Below are positions 32,662 through 32,841 of a stretch of DNA of 32,841 nt, one piece after another. Where the stretch lies: NCBI GenBank assembly GCA_016875715.1, contig VGOZ01000032.1:1-32841 (forward strand), given 5' to 3'. Below the pieces are notes generated by a model. The model ran no database searches, was not told the origin of the DNA, and was given only the letters and a program-made list of their open reading frames with translations. Origin of the DNA: Chloroflexota bacterium (GTDB taxonomy: Bacteria > Chloroflexota > UBA6077 > FW602-bin22). Numbering within the stretch: position 1 is the stretch's first letter; every line of letters begins with the position of its first letter. Position numbers and translations under genes: made by a program.

Positions 32662-32699
32662 CGCGCTCTCTGGATATTCCACGTGCCTTCGCGCTCTCT
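32662..32699. repeat. Pair of 10-bp direct repeats upstream of the aldolase gene
   Basis: CGCGCTCTCT occurs at 32662-32671 and 32690-32699, 28 bp apart, in the gap between the ABC transporter gene and the aldolase. The placement 80-120 bp upstream of the aldolase ATG would suit an operator, but two short copies are weak evidence. The rest of 32584-32731 shows nothing identified. Confidence 0.25.
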
Positions 32700-32731
32700 A
32701 TGGCGCGCTACTCCTCCTCTCGCTAGGTGCG

Positions 32732-32841
32732 TCAGTTCACGCCGACGGGCGTCTCCACACCGCGCAGTTTCAGTTCTTCGGACCGATGGCAGCGCACCCA
32801 GTGTCCGGGCCGGATCTCGTTCCAGGAAGGCGCCATGTTCC
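32732..32841 (-). CDS. Dipeptide/oligopeptide-type ABC transporter ATPase, C-terminal end
   Basis: The last ~36 codons of a gene extending beyond the window. The minus strand reads ...MAPSWNEIRPGHWVRCHRSEELK... LRGVETPVGVN and a TGA (32732-32734). PGHWVRCH matches the C-terminal oligopeptide/dipeptide transporter extension (PGHxVAC-H) found after the ATPase domain of DppD/DppF/OppD-like proteins. The ATPase motifs themselves are outside. It lies on the same strand as, and upstream of, the aldolase, so it may be part of an uptake operon feeding that enzyme. Confidence 0.7.
   Translation of the reverse strand, partial: NMAPSWNEIRPGHWVRCHRSEELKLRGVETPVGVN

Noticed and set aside
1..32841. CRISPR array, complete insertion sequence or rRNA operon
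   Set aside because: No regularly spaced repeats, no transposase-like gene and no rRNA sequence noticed.

Overview
The window is GC-rich bacterial DNA with short intergenic gaps, very frequent GTG starts and many four-base GTGA/ATGA gene overlaps. The gene content (diaminopimelate aminotransferase lysine pathway, DUF2203 protein, UMF1-type transporter, luciferase-like monooxygenase with carboxymuconolactone-decarboxylase partner, small Cys4 protein, -10 boxes placed directly in front of start codons) fits a member of the Chloroflexota. The class cannot be fixed from this window; that assignment is inference.

Layout. 1-1.7 kb: the 3' end of mcrB and all of mcrC, a modification-dependent restriction system. 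1.9-3.2 kb: a small secreted protein, then a leftward cluster of tRNA-Gln(TTG), a 50-residue peptide gene, tRNA-Leu(CAA), tRNA-Leu(GAG) and a small cysteine-rich protein. 3.2-5.7 kb: a leftward operon NUDIX - acpS - nnr, in which nnr is split by an in-frame TAG. 5.8-7.9 kb: rightward ispH and a UMF1/MFS transporter. 7.9-13.1 kb: a leftward run consisting of a ModE-like DNA-binding protein, tungstate ABC transporter parts tupA and tupB (no tupC seen), a DinB-like protein, a GH172/DUF2961 glycosidase, an NHL-type propeller and a DUF2203 protein. 13.2-16.6 kb: a type II haloacid dehalogenase, then a two-domain alkylhydroperoxidase-like protein with a luciferase-like monooxygenase, and a DUF2255 protein. 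16.6-17.3 kb: a decayed comM/yifB fragment. 17.5-21 kb: a TolB-like propeller, a membrane HExxH peptidase and a SpoIID/LytB-domain exported protein.

21.0-29.3 kb is the metabolic core: rluD, then aroF and aroC (first and last steps of the shikimate pathway) running directly into asd, dapA, dapB, lysA and dapL. Together with a dapF elsewhere, these give lysine from aspartyl phosphate by the single-step aminotransferase route. 29.3-32.8 kb holds a large secreted SH3 plus TIM-barrel-like protein, a truncated VOC/PhnB-like fragment, an HpcH/HpaI aldolase and the last codons of a dipeptide-type ABC transporter ATPase.

The most notable observations are: apparently leaderless promoters (-10 box 6-8 nt before the start codon) for ispH, aroF and asd; a RiPP-precursor-like peptide gene with its own promoter inside the tRNA cluster; the amber codon in nnr; the comM wreck; and the tup locus without an ATPase gene. 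I found no CRISPR array, no complete insertion sequence and no clearly new multi-gene system.
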